The position numbers and the translations under genes were made by a program. A stretch of DNA of 64,000 nucleotides from Candidatus Ribeiella danica (lineage in GTDB: Bacteria; Chloroflexota; Chloroflexia; Chloroflexales; Roseiflexaceae), in the NCBI GenBank assembly GCA_016717335.1, contig JADKFS010000012.1:224074-288073 (forward strand), read 5' to 3'. The notes beneath the pieces are model-generated. The model saw nothing but the letters and a program-made list of their open reading frames with translations. It did not search any database and had not been told where the DNA came from. Of the stretch, positions 33,531 to 43,584 are shown one piece after another. The number at the start of each line of letters is the position of its first letter. Within the stretch, counting starts at the first letter, position 1.

Positions 33531-35393
33531 ATGGACTACCAGCCGGTTGTTACGAGCACGAACGGCAATCTGAAGGTCACCGCGCTGGTCGGCGCAAACA
33601 CGGCCATCTTCGGCCTCGATCTGCTCGGCGGGCCGGGCCAGCGCGCCGGGCTGCTCGGCTTCGCGATCTCCCGCACCAACCTGAAGGACGGCCAGGCCGA
33701 GTGGCTGAAGAACCCGATCAAGTTCAAGCGCACGCCGCACCAGGATCGCTTCAACATCGCCGGGACGCCGTCGAACCTCGCGCCCATCCAGCAGTTTCGC
33801 TGGGCCGACCACCGCATGGACAACGCCCCCGGCGTCGCCTATCGCTACACGATCTCGGCGCTGTACGGCGACCCGGCCGACCCGCAGCCAACCGCGCCGC
33901 CGGTCGTGATCGAGCTCGTGCCGGCCCCCACCGACTCGCCCGAGCTGCCGCTGAGCCTGCGCTTCAACCGCGGCGTCGTCGCCACGCCGGCCTACCGCCA
34001 GCAGTTTGACAACCGGCGGCCCGGCGCGAACGGCTCCGCAGACGTCGAGGCCGCCCAGCGCTACCTCTCGCGCGGCCTGTGGGAGGCGCTGCTCGGCTTT
34101 ATCGCCCAGGCGCAGCCCGGCGACGAGCTGGACGTCGCGATCTACGAGCTGCACCACGAGTCGGTCGTCGCCGAGCTGCAGCGCGCGGTCGACCGCGGCG
34201 TGCGCCTGCGCCTGCTCTACCACGCCAAGCGCGGTACGGATGCCGAGCGCAGCGTGCGCCTGACCCGCGAGATGGTCGGACGGCTGCGCCCCGCGCCCGG
34301 CGGCGCGGCGCCGCTCTGCCGGCCGCGGCGGAACGTGCGCGGGCTCAGCCACAACAAGTTCGTCGTGCTCAGGCGCGATGGGGCGCCCGTGCAGGTCTGG
34401 ACCGGCTCGACCAACTTCACCGACGCCGGCTTCTTCCTCCAGACCAACGTCGGGATCGTGCTGCGCGACCCGGCGATCGCGCGCGCCTACGCCGGCTACT
34501 TCGACCTGCTGGCCGAGGACCGCGCGCCGACGCCGGTCATGCGGGCGATCGGCGGCCTGGATCTGCGCACCGCGCTGCCGGCCATCCCGCGGCTGTTCTT
34601 CTCGCCGGTCGCGGGCGACGAGCTGCTGCGCGTCAGCGCCGGCATGATCCGCGAGGCCCAGCAGGCCGTGCTGCTCAGCTGCCCGTTCGGCCTGGAGGCG
34701 GACGGCGTGATCCTCAAGGCGCTGCGCCAGCTCGACCCGCGCGTCGTCGTCTACGGCCTGATGAACACCAACCAGCGCGGCAACCTGACGGTGCTCGACC
34801 CAAGCTCGGACGACGCGCAGGAGTTCGTGGTGCCGGACTGGATCAAGCGGCTGAACGGCGAGGAGTACGACGCGGGCACCGGCTCGGGCAACCAGGTGCA
34901 CGTCAAGTCGCTGGTGGTCGACCCCTGGGGCCCGCGCCCGCGCGTGCTGATCGGGTCGGCCAACTTCAGCGGCGAGTCGGTCAACGACAACGACGAGAAC
35001 GCGCTGCTGATCGAGGGCGACAGCTGGGCCGCGGCGATCGTCGCGACCGAGTTCCTGCGCGCGTTCGAGCACTACCGCTTCCGCAACTACCTCCGCCGGA
35101 TCGCCGAGCTGGTCGACACCCAGGAGCGCCCGCAGCAGCTCGCCTACGGCGGCTGGTCCGGCGGCATCTTGAGCGATGCGGAGACGCGGGGCGCGGTCGG
35201 CCCGCTCGACGAGTGGTTCCTCGACATGGACGCGCTCGACCAGCTGCCGGCCGACGGGGCGCCAGGGCTCGCGACGCGCGGCGCGGTCGAGTACGGCGAC
35301 TACTGGCTGTCCGAGAGCGACGGCTGGGCCGCCACCTACTTCGAGCGGGGCACGGCCAGGTGCCGCGAGCGCGAGCTGTTCGCACAGAGCTGA
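33531..35393 (+). CDS. Phospholipase-D-like protein with two HKD motifs
   Basis: A 620-residue protein of the PLD superfamily (phosphodiesterase or transphosphatidylase chemistry). Two catalytic halves are visible: HNKFVVLRRDG with WTGSTNFTDAG (about residues 275-305), and HVKSLVVDP with LIGSANFSGES (about residues 455-485). The second fits HxK(x)4D exactly; in the first, the Asp is two residues later than usual. An N-terminal region of about 150 residues (NLKVTALVGANTAIFGLDLL) looks like a beta-sandwich. There is no signal peptide. The role (lipid, nucleic acid or DNA-repair-like) is not determined. Confidence 0.87.
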   Translation: MDYQPVVTSTNGNLKVTALVGANTAIFGLDLLGGPGQRAGLLGFAISRTNLKDGQAEWLKNPIKFKRTPHQDRFNIAGTPSNLAPIQQFRWADHRMDNAPGVAYRYTISALYGDPADPQPTAPPVVIELVPAPTDSPELPLSLRFNRGVVATPAYRQQFDNRRPGANGSADVEAAQRYLSRGLWEALLGFIAQAQPGDELDVAIYELHHESVVAELQRAVDRGVRLRLLYHAKRGTDAERSVRLTREMVGRLRPAPGGAAPLCRPRRNVRGLSHNKFVVLRRDGAPVQVWTGSTNFTDAGFFLQTNVGIVLRDPAIARAYAGYFDLLAEDRAPTPVMRAIGGLDLRTALPAIPRLFFSPVAGDELLRVSAGMIREAQQAVLLSCPFGLEADGVILKALRQLDPRVVVYGLMNTNQRGNLTVLDPSSDDAQEFVVPDWIKRLNGEEYDAGTGSGNQVHVKSLVVDPWGPRPRVLIGSANFSGESVNDNDENALLIEGDSWAAAIVATEFLRAFEHYRFRNYLRRIAELVDTQERPQQLAYGGWSGGILSDAETRGAVGPLDEWFLDMDALDQLPADGAPGLATRGAVEYGDYWLSESDGWAATYFERGTARCRERELFAQS

Positions 35394-35438
35394 TCGGCTC
35401 CTCCAGTGGCTGCGCCGCCCCTGCGCCCCAGTCACTTG

Positions 35439-35866
35439 TGCGGGGGGCTGCGCGCCCCCATGTCCCCGCGAGGGATGCGCGCCCCCAAGCTCTGCGGGAG
35501 CTGCGCGCCCCCCGCACCCCCGCCGCCCCCGGCCGGGGCTTCGCCCCTGGACCCCAAAATAACCCCGTCTCTGTTGCGATGCTTGACGTACATGCCGGGC
35601 TGAATCCAGGCGCGGCGGGATGCGCACAGGCCGTGCTCGGAATGGTAATGAGGCATGCGCCACGATCATTGCAACTGATCCGGCATTATTTGCCGGAGGG
35701 GGGCCGGGGGAACCGGCGTGGGTTCCCCCGGGCGGGGGGCCGGGGGCGCAGCGCCCCGGAAAAAACCTGACCAGGTGACTGGGGCCGCCCCGGAAAAAAC
35801 ACCTGGCCGGAGGCCGCCTGAACCGGCGCGGGTTCCCCGGGCCGGGGGCCGGGGGCGCAGCGCCCC
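35439..35866 (-). repeat. Composite element D (reverse orientation)
   Basis: It starts with GGCTGCGCGCCCCC-type hairpins, then the core (about 35545-35705; the reverse strand reads CTCCGGCAAATAATGCCGG to TTTTGGGGTCCAGGGGCG), then two CCGGGGCGCTGCGCCCCCGG-type hairpins and the CCGGGGCGGCCCCAGTCACC block. The 9-mer array is reduced to one or two units here. No gene is seen. Confidence 0.87.
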
Positions 35867-35882
35867 TTTCACAAGCTGCGGC

Positions 35883-35912
35883 TTGCGAAATGCGCCGCGC
35901 CCGTGGTACGAT
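35883..35912 (+). promoter_or_regulatory. Candidate promoter TTGCGA-N18-TACGAT
   Basis: TTGCGA (35883-35888), an 18-bp spacer and TACGAT (35907-35912), 54 bases before the YyaL-like gene. It lies immediately after composite element D. Confidence 0.6.
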
Positions 35913-35966
35913 AGGGCCGCGCCAAGGGGGCATACGATCGCTAAAAATGGAGAGAGGGAAACGAGC

Positions 35967-38117
35967 ATGGCGAATGAGCAAGGTGCGCATACATACACAA
36001 ATCGCTTAATTCATGCGACCAGCCCATATTTACTTCAGCACGCCCATAATCCGGTTGATTGGCACCCCTGGGATGAAGAGGCGCTCAATAAAGCGAAGCG
36101 CGAAGATAAGCCAGTTTTATTGAGTGTAGGCTACGCAGCGTGCCACTGGTGCCACGTCATGGAGGCTGAATCCTTCGAAAACGAAGAGACTGCCCGCCTG
36201 ATGAACGAAAGCTTTGTCAACATCAAGGTCGACCGCGAGGAGCGCCCGGACATCGACAGCATCTACATGACCGCGCTCCAGGCGATGACTCGCGGCGGCG
36301 GCTGGCCGATGACGATGTTTCTGACGCCCGACGGGGTGCCGTTCTACGGCGGCACGTACTTCCCGCCCGAGCCGCGCCACCAGCTGCCGTCGTTCTCGCA
36401 GGTGCTGAGCAGCGTCGCCGACGCCTACAAGAACCGCCGCGGCGAGCTGCTGACCGCCGGCAACGAGCTGCTGCAGCACCTGCGCGAGGCCAGCGCCAGC
36501 CGCCTGCCCGAGGGCCAGCTCAGCCCCAGCCTGCTCGACGACGCCTACGCAGCCCTGCGCGAGCAGTTCGACCCGGCCAACGGCGGCTTCGGGCGCGCGC
36601 CCAAGTTCCCCCAGCCGATGACGCTCGAGTTCCTGCTGCGCTACGCCCGGCGCACCGGCGCGCAGCCGGCCTGGGAGATGCTGCACAAGACCCTGCGCGC
36701 CATGGCCGAGGGCGGGATGTACGACCAGCTCGGCGGCGGCTTCCACCGCTACAGCGTCGACGAGCGCTGGCTGGTGCCGCACTTCGAGAAGATGCTCTAT
36801 GACAACGCCCTGCTCGCGCGCGTCTACGTCGAGGTGTTCCAGGCCACCGGCGAGCCGTTCTACCGACGGGTCGCCGAGGAGACGCTCGACTACTTGGCCC
36901 GCGAGATGCGCCACCCCGCCGGCGGCTTCTACTCGACCCAGGACGCCGACTCGCTGCCCGCGCCCGACGCGCCGCATAAGCACGAGGGCGCGTTCTTCGT
37001 CTGGACGCTGGACGAGGTGCGCGAGGCGCTCGGCGGCGATGCGCTGGCGTTCGCGCAGGTGTTTGATATAACCGCGCGTGGGAACTTCGAAGGCAAGAAC
37101 ATCCTGAACGTCAAGCGCCGCCCGGCCGACGTCGCGCGCGTGACCGGCCTGCCGCTCGAGCGGGTCGAGCAGATCGTCGAGCGCGGGCGCGGGCTGCTGC
37201 TGGAGGCCCGCGGCCGCCGCCCGCGGCCGGACCTGGACGACAAGGTGCTGACCGCATGGAACGGCATGGCGCTGCGCGCCTTCGCCCAGGCCGCCGGCGC
37301 GCTCGGCCGCGAGGACTACCGCGAGGTCGCCCGCCAGAGCGGCGAGTTCCTGCTGCGCGAGATGCGGCGTGGAGATGGGACGCTCATTCGCGCGTGGAGA
37401 GATACAGAGACAAACAGACAAGGAGACCAGGAGACAGCCTTCGATTCCCAAGCCCCCAGCCCCCAGCCCCGCGTCCCCGGCTTCCTCGAAGACTACGCCC
37501 TGCTCGCCGACGGGCTGCTCGCGCTCTACGAGGCGACCTTCGAGCCGCGCTGGCTGCTGGCGGCACGCTCGCTGGCCGACGACATGCTGGCGCGCTTCTG
37601 GGATGACTCGATCGGCGGGTTCTACGACACCGCCGCCGACCACGAGCAGCTGATCGTCCGCCCGCGCGACACCGGCGACAACGCGACCCCGGCGGGCAAC
37701 TCCGCCGCGGCGGACGTGCTGCTGCGGCTGGCGCTGATCTTCGACGACGCGGCCTATCGCGAGCGCGCCGAGACGGTGCTGGGCGGGCTGGCGCCGTTCC
37801 TGGCGCGCTACCCGACCGGCTTCGGGCGCTCCCTGGCCGCGGCCGAGTTCGCGCTCGCGGCCCCCAAAGAGATCGCGCTGGTCGGCGAGCCGGCCGCGCC
37901 CGACACCCAGGCGCTGCGCGAGGCGATCGCCCGCCCGTTTCTGCCGAACAAGGTCGTGCTGCTGGCCCGGCCCGGCGAGCCGCCCGCCATCCCCTCGCCG
38001 CTGCTCGCCGGGCGCGCCCAGGTCGACGGCAAGGCCACCGCGTACGTCTGCGAGCACTACGCCTGCCGGCTGCCGGTGACCGATTCTGCCGCCCTGGCGG
38101 CGCAGCTGGCAGCATGA
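35967..38117 (+). CDS. YyaL/DUF255 thioredoxin-fold protein with repeat insert
   Basis: A 716-residue protein of the thioredoxin-domain/spermatogenesis-associated-20 family. The N-terminal thioredoxin-like domain has the hallmark YAACHWCHVMEAESFE with a CxxC pair and HNPVDWHPWDEEAL. A long alpha/alpha-barrel like sugar epimerases follows (DEALTAWNGMALRAF-like segment DKVLTAWNGMALRAF). Residues about 478-506 (RDTETNRQGDQETAFDSQAP and on) are encoded by AAGGAGACCAGGAGAC and CAAGCCCCCAGCCCC repeats. These occupy a linker that is normally short. The first 60 or so codons are much more AT-rich than the rest. AGAGAGGGAAA precedes the ATG at 35967. Function unknown. Confidence 0.88.
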   Translation: MANEQGAHTYTNRLIHATSPYLLQHAHNPVDWHPWDEEALNKAKREDKPVLLSVGYAACHWCHVMEAESFENEETARLMNESFVNIKVDREERPDIDSIYMTALQAMTRGGGWPMTMFLTPDGVPFYGGTYFPPEPRHQLPSFSQVLSSVADAYKNRRGELLTAGNELLQHLREASASRLPEGQLSPSLLDDAYAALREQFDPANGGFGRAPKFPQPMTLEFLLRYARRTGAQPAWEMLHKTLRAMAEGGMYDQLGGGFHRYSVDERWLVPHFEKMLYDNALLARVYVEVFQATGEPFYRRVAEETLDYLAREMRHPAGGFYSTQDADSLPAPDAPHKHEGAFFVWTLDEVREALGGDALAFAQVFDITARGNFEGKNILNVKRRPADVARVTGLPLERVEQIVERGRGLLLEARGRRPRPDLDDKVLTAWNGMALRAFAQAAGALGREDYREVARQSGEFLLREMRRGDGTLIRAWRDTETNRQGDQETAFDSQAPSPQPRVPGFLEDYALLADGLLALYEATFEPRWLLAARSLADDMLARFWDDSIGGFYDTAADHEQLIVRPRDTGDNATPAGNSAAADVLLRLALIFDDAAYRERAETVLGGLAPFLARYPTGFGRSLAAAEFALAAPKEIALVGEPAAPDTQALREAIARPFLPNKVVLLARPGEPPAIPSPLLAGRAQVDGKATAYVCEHYACRLPVTDSAALAAQLAA

Positions 38118-38178
38118 GGTGAAGGAACCGCTACGCTTGCGTAGAGATCTCTTTTCGCGGCGTCATGCCGCACCGCGT

Positions 38179-38184
38179 TATAAT
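38179..38184 (+). promoter_or_regulatory. -10 box TATAAT for 31-residue membrane protein
   Basis: A perfect TATAAT lies 33 bases before the small gene at 38217, between it and the YyaL-like gene. The -35 is unclear. Confidence 0.6.
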
Positions 38185-38216
38185 CGTCCAGGACATCTCC
38201 ACGAAGGAGGCATGAG

Positions 38217-38312
38217 ATGCTTGGTGGGTTCTTTATGGGTGTGGCGCTGCTGATGGCGCTGCTGTGGATGATTACCGACGCGGTCGATCTGTCGAAGAAG
38301 CGCAGGCGATAG
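38217..38312 (+). CDS. 31-residue single-span membrane protein
   Basis: The ATG at 38217 is followed by 31 codons: a hydrophobic span (LGGFFMGVALLMALLWMI) and a basic C-terminal tail (DLSKKRRR). GAAGGAGG lies 6 bases upstream and a TATAAT box lies 33 bases upstream, so promoter, ribosome-binding site and frame all agree. The topology is that of small regulatory membrane peptides. I do not recognise a family. The stop codon abuts composite element E. Confidence 0.75.
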   Translation: MLGGFFMGVALLMALLWMITDAVDLSKKRRR

Positions 38313-38803
38313 CGGGGCGCTGCGCCCCCGGCCCCCCGCCCGGGGGAACCCACGCCGGTTCATACGGCCTCCGGCCAGGTGTTTTTCCGGGGCGGCCCCA
38401 GTCACCTTGTCATCTTGTCATCTTGTCATCTTGTCATCTTGTCACCTGGTCAGGTTTTCTCCGGGGCGCTGCGCCCCCGGCCCCCCCCGGCCCCCCTCCG
38501 GCAAATGATTCCACCTCAATTGCGATCGTCGTGGCGCATGCCTGACACCACTCCGATCAGACGTGTTATCTCCCGCCGCGCCTGGATTCAGCTGGGCATG
38601 CACCACCGGGGTGCAACCTGAGACGGCATCTTTTTGGGGTCCAGGGGCGCAAGCCCCGGCCGGGGGGCGGCGGGGGTGGCGGCCCGCCCCCGCCCGCGGG
38701 GGTGCGGGGGGCGCGCAGCCCCCCGCAGGCTGTGGGTATGCCACCAGCGCGGGGGGCAGGGGGCGCGCAGCCCACGCGGGGCGCGGGGGCGCGCAGCCCC
38801 CGC
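38313..38803 (+). repeat. Composite element E (forward)
   Basis: A complete example: CGGGGCGCTGCGCCCCCGG, GGGGGAACCCACGCCGGTTC, ATACGGCCTCCGGCCAGGTG, CCGGGGCGGCCCC, five GTCATCTT-type units (38401-38450), a second GGGGCGCTGCGCCCC hairpin, the core (about 38494-38645) and a 3' tail of GGGGGGCGCGCAGCCCCCC hairpins. It starts at the stop codon of the 31-residue gene. Confidence 0.9.
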
Positions 38804-38840
38804 AGGCGGCCCGCCTGCAAACCAACCGGCCGGTTCATGC

Positions 38841-38846
38841 TATACT
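38841..38846 (+). promoter_or_regulatory. Candidate -10 box TATACT for trehalose synthase
   Basis: TATACT in CATGCTATACTCTG, 70 bases before the treS start. It lies just outside element E. No good -35 is seen. Confidence 0.5.
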
Positions 38847-38915
38847 CTGCGATGCAGGCGGGCGACGAACCCCGTCGCTCGCCCCTCGTCGATTCAGTGG
38901 AGCAGGAGCGCACGC

Positions 38916-40553
<1,638 letters not shown>

Positions 40554-40560
40554 CGTTGTT

Positions 40561-41013
40561 GCGGGGCGTGGGTTCCCCCGGCCCCCCGCCCGGGGGAACC
40601 CACGCCGGTTCATACGGCCTCCGGCCAGGTGTGTTTTCGGGGCGGCCCCGGTCACTTTGTCACTTTGTCACTTTGTCATCTTGTCATCTTGTCATCTTGT
40701 CATCTTTTCTCCGGGGCGCTGCGCCCCCGGCCCCCCTCCGGCAAAGGATGCTACCTCAATTGCGATCGTCGTGGCACATGCCTGGCACCATTCCGATCGG
40801 ACGTGTTGTCTCTCGCTGCGCCTGGATTCAGCCGGGCAGGCCCACCAAGCGCTCAAACTGAGGCTGGGCTATTTTGGGGTCCAGGGGCGCAAGCCCCGGC
40901 CGGGGGGCGGCGGGGGTGGCGGCCCACCCCCGCCCGCGGGGGCGCGGGGGGCGCGCAGCCCCCCGCATATAGTAAATGCACCAAGCGCGGGGGCACGGGG
41001 GCGGCGCGCCCCC
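40561..41013 (+). repeat. Composite element F (forward)
   Basis: The GGGTTCCCCCGG block, ATACGGCCTCCGGCCAGGTG, GTCACTTT and GTCATCTT arrays (about 40650-40705), CCGGGGCGCTGCGCCCCCGG, then the core (about 40735-40888). Its arms CTACCTCAATTG..GTGG and CCAC..CAAACTGAGG pair well. The tail has CGGGGGGCGCGCAGCCCCCC. It lies between treS (+) and the DinB gene (-). Confidence 0.9.
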
Positions 41014-41016
41014 GGC

Positions 41017-41484
41017 TCAGCCAATGGTACAGAGAGCCTGGCGAATCTCGCCGAGGTGGTAGGCGGTGTGGACGGTGATGGCGAGCGCGCTCGCCAGGTG
41101 CGGGTCGCTCTCCCAGCTGGGCACGTCGCGCAGCGCGGCGACGACCCGCCGATAGGTCTGCTTGAGCTGCGCCCTGAGGTGATTCCACTCGTCCGGCGTC
41201 ACCTGCTCCACCGTGCGCCAGATCTCGCCCCAGTCGGCCGCGCTGCTGTCGTTCGCGACAAAGTAGCGCTCCAGCACCTCAAGGTAGAACGTGATGTGCG
41301 CCACCTGGGCGGCGACCGAAGCGCACCTCCCGCCGACCGGGCGCGAGGCCTGGGCGTGGTCGATCTCCTCCAGCGTCTGGAAGAGCGACGTGTTCTTGTC
41401 GAGGTAGATGCCGTGGTGGTGCTCGAAGGTCTCGTCGAGGATGTCCATGATTTCGCCCACAAGCTGGGCCTGGTCGATCGGCAT
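41017..41484 (-). CDS. DinB-family protein
   Basis: A 155-residue four-helix-bundle protein of the DinB/YfiT superfamily, usually metal-dependent thiol S-transferases or similar. Likely metal-binding His residues are seen in AQVAHITFYLEVLERY (about residue 63) and HTAYHLGEIRQAL (about residues 138-142). It lies 27 bp after the HAD gene on the same strand, so it is co-transcribed. The substrate is unknown. Confidence 0.85.
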   Translation of the reverse strand: MPIDQAQLVGEIMDILDETFEHHHGIYLDKNTSLFQTLEEIDHAQASRPVGGRCASVAAQVAHITFYLEVLERYFVANDSSAADWGEIWRTVEQVTPDEWNHLRAQLKQTYRRVVAALRDVPSWESDPHLASALAITVHTAYHLGEIRQALCTIG

Positions 41485-41511
41485 AGGGCGGTGCTCCTGT
41501 TCAATTTCGAT

Positions 41512-42177
41512 TCACGGTGTCGGCCCCCTGCCATGCCCTCCCGCAAGCTCGATCGCCACGCGCACCGCCGCCAGCACATCCGCCACCACGTAGTCGATCG
41601 TCCCGTTCGGGCTGTGCGGCTGGCCGACCAGAATAGTGGTCATGCCGAGCTCGCGCGCCGGGGCCAGGTTCTGCAGCGTGTCCTCGATCAGAATTGTCTC
41701 GTGGCCGGCTACCCCGAGCAGATCGAGCACGCTGCGGTAGACCGCCGGGTCCGGCTTGGGCCGGAAGCCGGCGAAGCGGATGTCGAAGATATGGGCGAAG
41801 TGCTGCTCGACGCCCAGCACCTGCAGGACGCGGCGGGCGTACTCGCCGGGCGCGTTGGTGAAGATCGCCTTAGTGGCCTGCAGCTCGGCCAGCAGCCGGT
41901 TCAGCTCGGCGTCCGAGGCCAGAAACGACTCGATCGCCACGTCGTGCACGTAGCTCAGGTAGTCCTCGGCGTCGACCGAGTGGAACAGCTGCAGGCCGTT
42001 CAGCGTCGTGCCGTACTCGCTGTAGTACTGCTGGCGCAGCGCCTGGGCCTGCGCGTCGTCCAGGCCGAGCAGGTTCTTGACATACGCGGTGATACGCACG
42101 TCCACGCCCTTCATCAGGCCGGACGAGATCGGGTAGAGCGTGTTGTCGAGGTCGAACAAGACCGCGGAGATTGGCAT
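41512..42177 (-). CDS. HAD-family hydrolase (pyrimidine 5'-nucleotidase-like)
   Basis: A 221-residue haloacid-dehalogenase-type phosphatase. Motif I is VLFDLDNTLYP (nucleophile and second Asp), motif II the AIFTNAPGEYA region, the Lys region GFRPKPDPAVY and motif IV ILIEDTLQNLAPA. DNTLYP is typical of the subgroup acting on pyrimidine nucleotides. The ATG at 42177 is used; a longer in-frame reading to 42282 crosses the promoter. It forms a two-gene unit with the DinB gene. Confidence 0.9.
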   Translation of the reverse strand: MPISAVLFDLDNTLYPISSGLMKGVDVRITAYVKNLLGLDDAQAQALRQQYYSEYGTTLNGLQLFHSVDAEDYLSYVHDVAIESFLASDAELNRLLAELQATKAIFTNAPGEYARRVLQVLGVEQHFAHIFDIRFAGFRPKPDPAVYRSVLDLLGVAGHETILIEDTLQNLAPARELGMTTILVGQPHSPNGTIDYVVADVLAAVRVAIELAGGHGRGPTP

Positions 42178-42218
42178 GATATCTTCAATCGATCTGCTCT
42201 GCGAAACATATGCGCGCC

Positions 42219-42224
42219 ATTGTA
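42219..42224 (-). promoter_or_regulatory. Candidate -10 box TACAAT for HAD-DinB operon
   Basis: On the minus strand GTGCTACAATGG, 42 bases upstream of the HAD start. The -35 is not clear. Confidence 0.5.
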
Positions 42225-42271
42225 GCACGCCTGCGCGGTGAGTGCCGCCGCCTGCGGCCGCAACAGGGCGA

Positions 42272-42379
42272 CCCTCACCCACAAAAGAGGAAAATGTTTG
42301 GCATCAGGGTGCTGTCGCTGCGCGACAGCACCCTGATGCCAAGATCACCCCCTCCCCTTTTAGGGGAGGGGGGAGGGGT
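42272..42379. repeat. REP-like double hairpin
   Basis: CTTGGCATCAGGGTGCTGTC-type arms (TTGGCATCAGGGTGCTGTCG and its perfect inverse) and CCCCTCCCC-TTTTA-GGGGAGGGG. It lies directly after the ribY stop codon and may end the ribXY transcript. Confidence 0.75.
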
Positions 42380-42382
42380 CAC

Positions 42383-43468
42383 CTACTTCACGAACTCGTT
42401 CGTAAACGCCTTGCTCACGTCGACGTCGCTCTTCAGCAGGCCGCTGTCGCGCATAAAGGTGTGGGTGGCCTGCCAGCTCGCCAGATCGGTGTAGCCCAGC
42501 CCCTCCTTGGCGGTGAGGTCGCTCTGCCAGTAGGGCAGCGTCGCCTGCAGCACCTTGCGCTGCAGCTCCAGGTCGCCGCGCTGCGCCTCGGGGATGTACG
42601 CGAGGCTGGTTGTGAACGCCGCCCCGGGGTCGGCGATCGTGTCCTTCATGCCCTTGAGCGTCGCCTGCACGAAGCCGCGCACGACGTCCTGCTGGTCGCC
42701 GATCAGCTTCTCCGAGGCAATGATGCCGTCGGACGCCAGCGGGTAGAAGTCGGACACCTTGATCACGTTCACCTTGAGGCCCTGCTGCTCGAGCTGGATC
42801 GGCTCGTTGTTGCCGTAGCCGCTGGCAACCTGGACCTTCCCTTCGGCCAGCGCCGCCACCTGGGCGAAGCCGATGTCCTGCAGGTTCAGGTCGCTCTCCT
42901 GCATCTTGTTGGCGTACAGCAGCGCCAGCAGGCCGATGTAGCTGGCGCCGAAGTGCCCGGGGATGCCGACGCTCTTGCCCTTCAGGTCGGCCGGGGTCTT
43001 GATGTTGGAGTCGGCCTTGCTGAACAATACCGTCGCGAACTGCTGGCTGTTGGTCGCGACCGTCACGACCGGCAGGCCCTGCGCGCGCGCCAGCAGCACC
43101 GAGTCGCCGCTGGCCATGCCGAACTGCACGGTCCCCTGCGCCACCCGCTGCACCACGTCGGTCTCGAAGTTGTAGTCGAACGTGACCTTGAGCCCCGCCG
43201 CCGCATAGTACTTCTTGGCATCTGCGACGTAGAAGTGCGCGAACTGCACGTTCGGGATGTAGGGCATCGCCACGACGATCTCGCGCAGCGGGGCGATGTT
43301 GCCGCCGGCCGGCTGTGCCGGCGCGGTGGGCTGTGAAGCGGCCGGCGCATCTGTGGGCGGCGCGGCGGTGGCATCCGGCGCCGCCGTCGCGCCCGCGCCG
43401 GTCTGCGCCGCCCCGCAGGCTGTCAGCAGCGCCGCCGCCAGCAGCCAGGGGATCATCCGTCGAAGCAT
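42383..43468 (-). CDS. ribY: Riboflavin ABC transporter substrate-binding lipoprotein (RibY-like)
   Basis: A 361-residue NMT1/ThiY-like binding protein. The signal ends in lipobox LLTACG, followed by an Ala/Pro/Thr linker. The core is IVVAMPYIPNVQFAHFYVAD and GLKVTFDYNFETDVVQRVAQ, typical of ThiY/SsuA-type proteins. It follows a ThiX-like permease whose leader is an FMN riboswitch. In Chloroflexota this combination is the RibXY riboflavin importer, so riboflavin is the likely ligand rather than a thiamine precursor. No ATPase gene is present in the cluster. Confidence 0.85.
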   Translation of the reverse strand: MLRRMIPWLLAAALLTACGAAQTGAGATAAPDATAAPPTDAPAASQPTAPAQPAGGNIAPLREIVVAMPYIPNVQFAHFYVADAKKYYAAAGLKVTFDYNFETDVVQRVAQGTVQFGMASGDSVLLARAQGLPVVTVATNSQQFATVLFSKADSNIKTPADLKGKSVGIPGHFGASYIGLLALLYANKMQESDLNLQDIGFAQVAALAEGKVQVASGYGNNEPIQLEQQGLKVNVIKVSDFYPLASDGIIASEKLIGDQQDVVRGFVQATLKGMKDTIADPGAAFTTSLAYIPEAQRGDLELQRKVLQATLPYWQSDLTAKEGLGYTDLASWQATHTFMRDSGLLKSDVDVSKAFTNEFVK

Positions 43469-43510
43469 CTGATAGCTCCTCTTACACTAAACAGGGTAGC
43501 ACGACCCAAC

Positions 43511-43583
43511 GAATTGCAGATTGCAGATCGCGGATTGGGGTGTGTCAGCTCAATCTACAATCTGCAATCTACAATCTGCAATG
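43511..43583. repeat. Heptamer inverted array (GATTGTA) inside ribXY operon
   Basis: ATTGCAGATTGCAGATCGCG on one side, loop GGGGTGTGTCAGCTC, then AATCTACAATCTGCAATCTAC on the other. It fills the ribX-ribY spacer. Its units and loop are related to the array before proS (24481). Confidence 0.9.
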
Positions 43584-43584
43584 T

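Noticed and set aside
38401..38455. Tandem units of GTCATCTT as a possible CRISPR array
   Set aside because: Units are 8 bp with no spacers. The longer tails have 51- or 80-bp units without unique spacers, and no cas genes are present.
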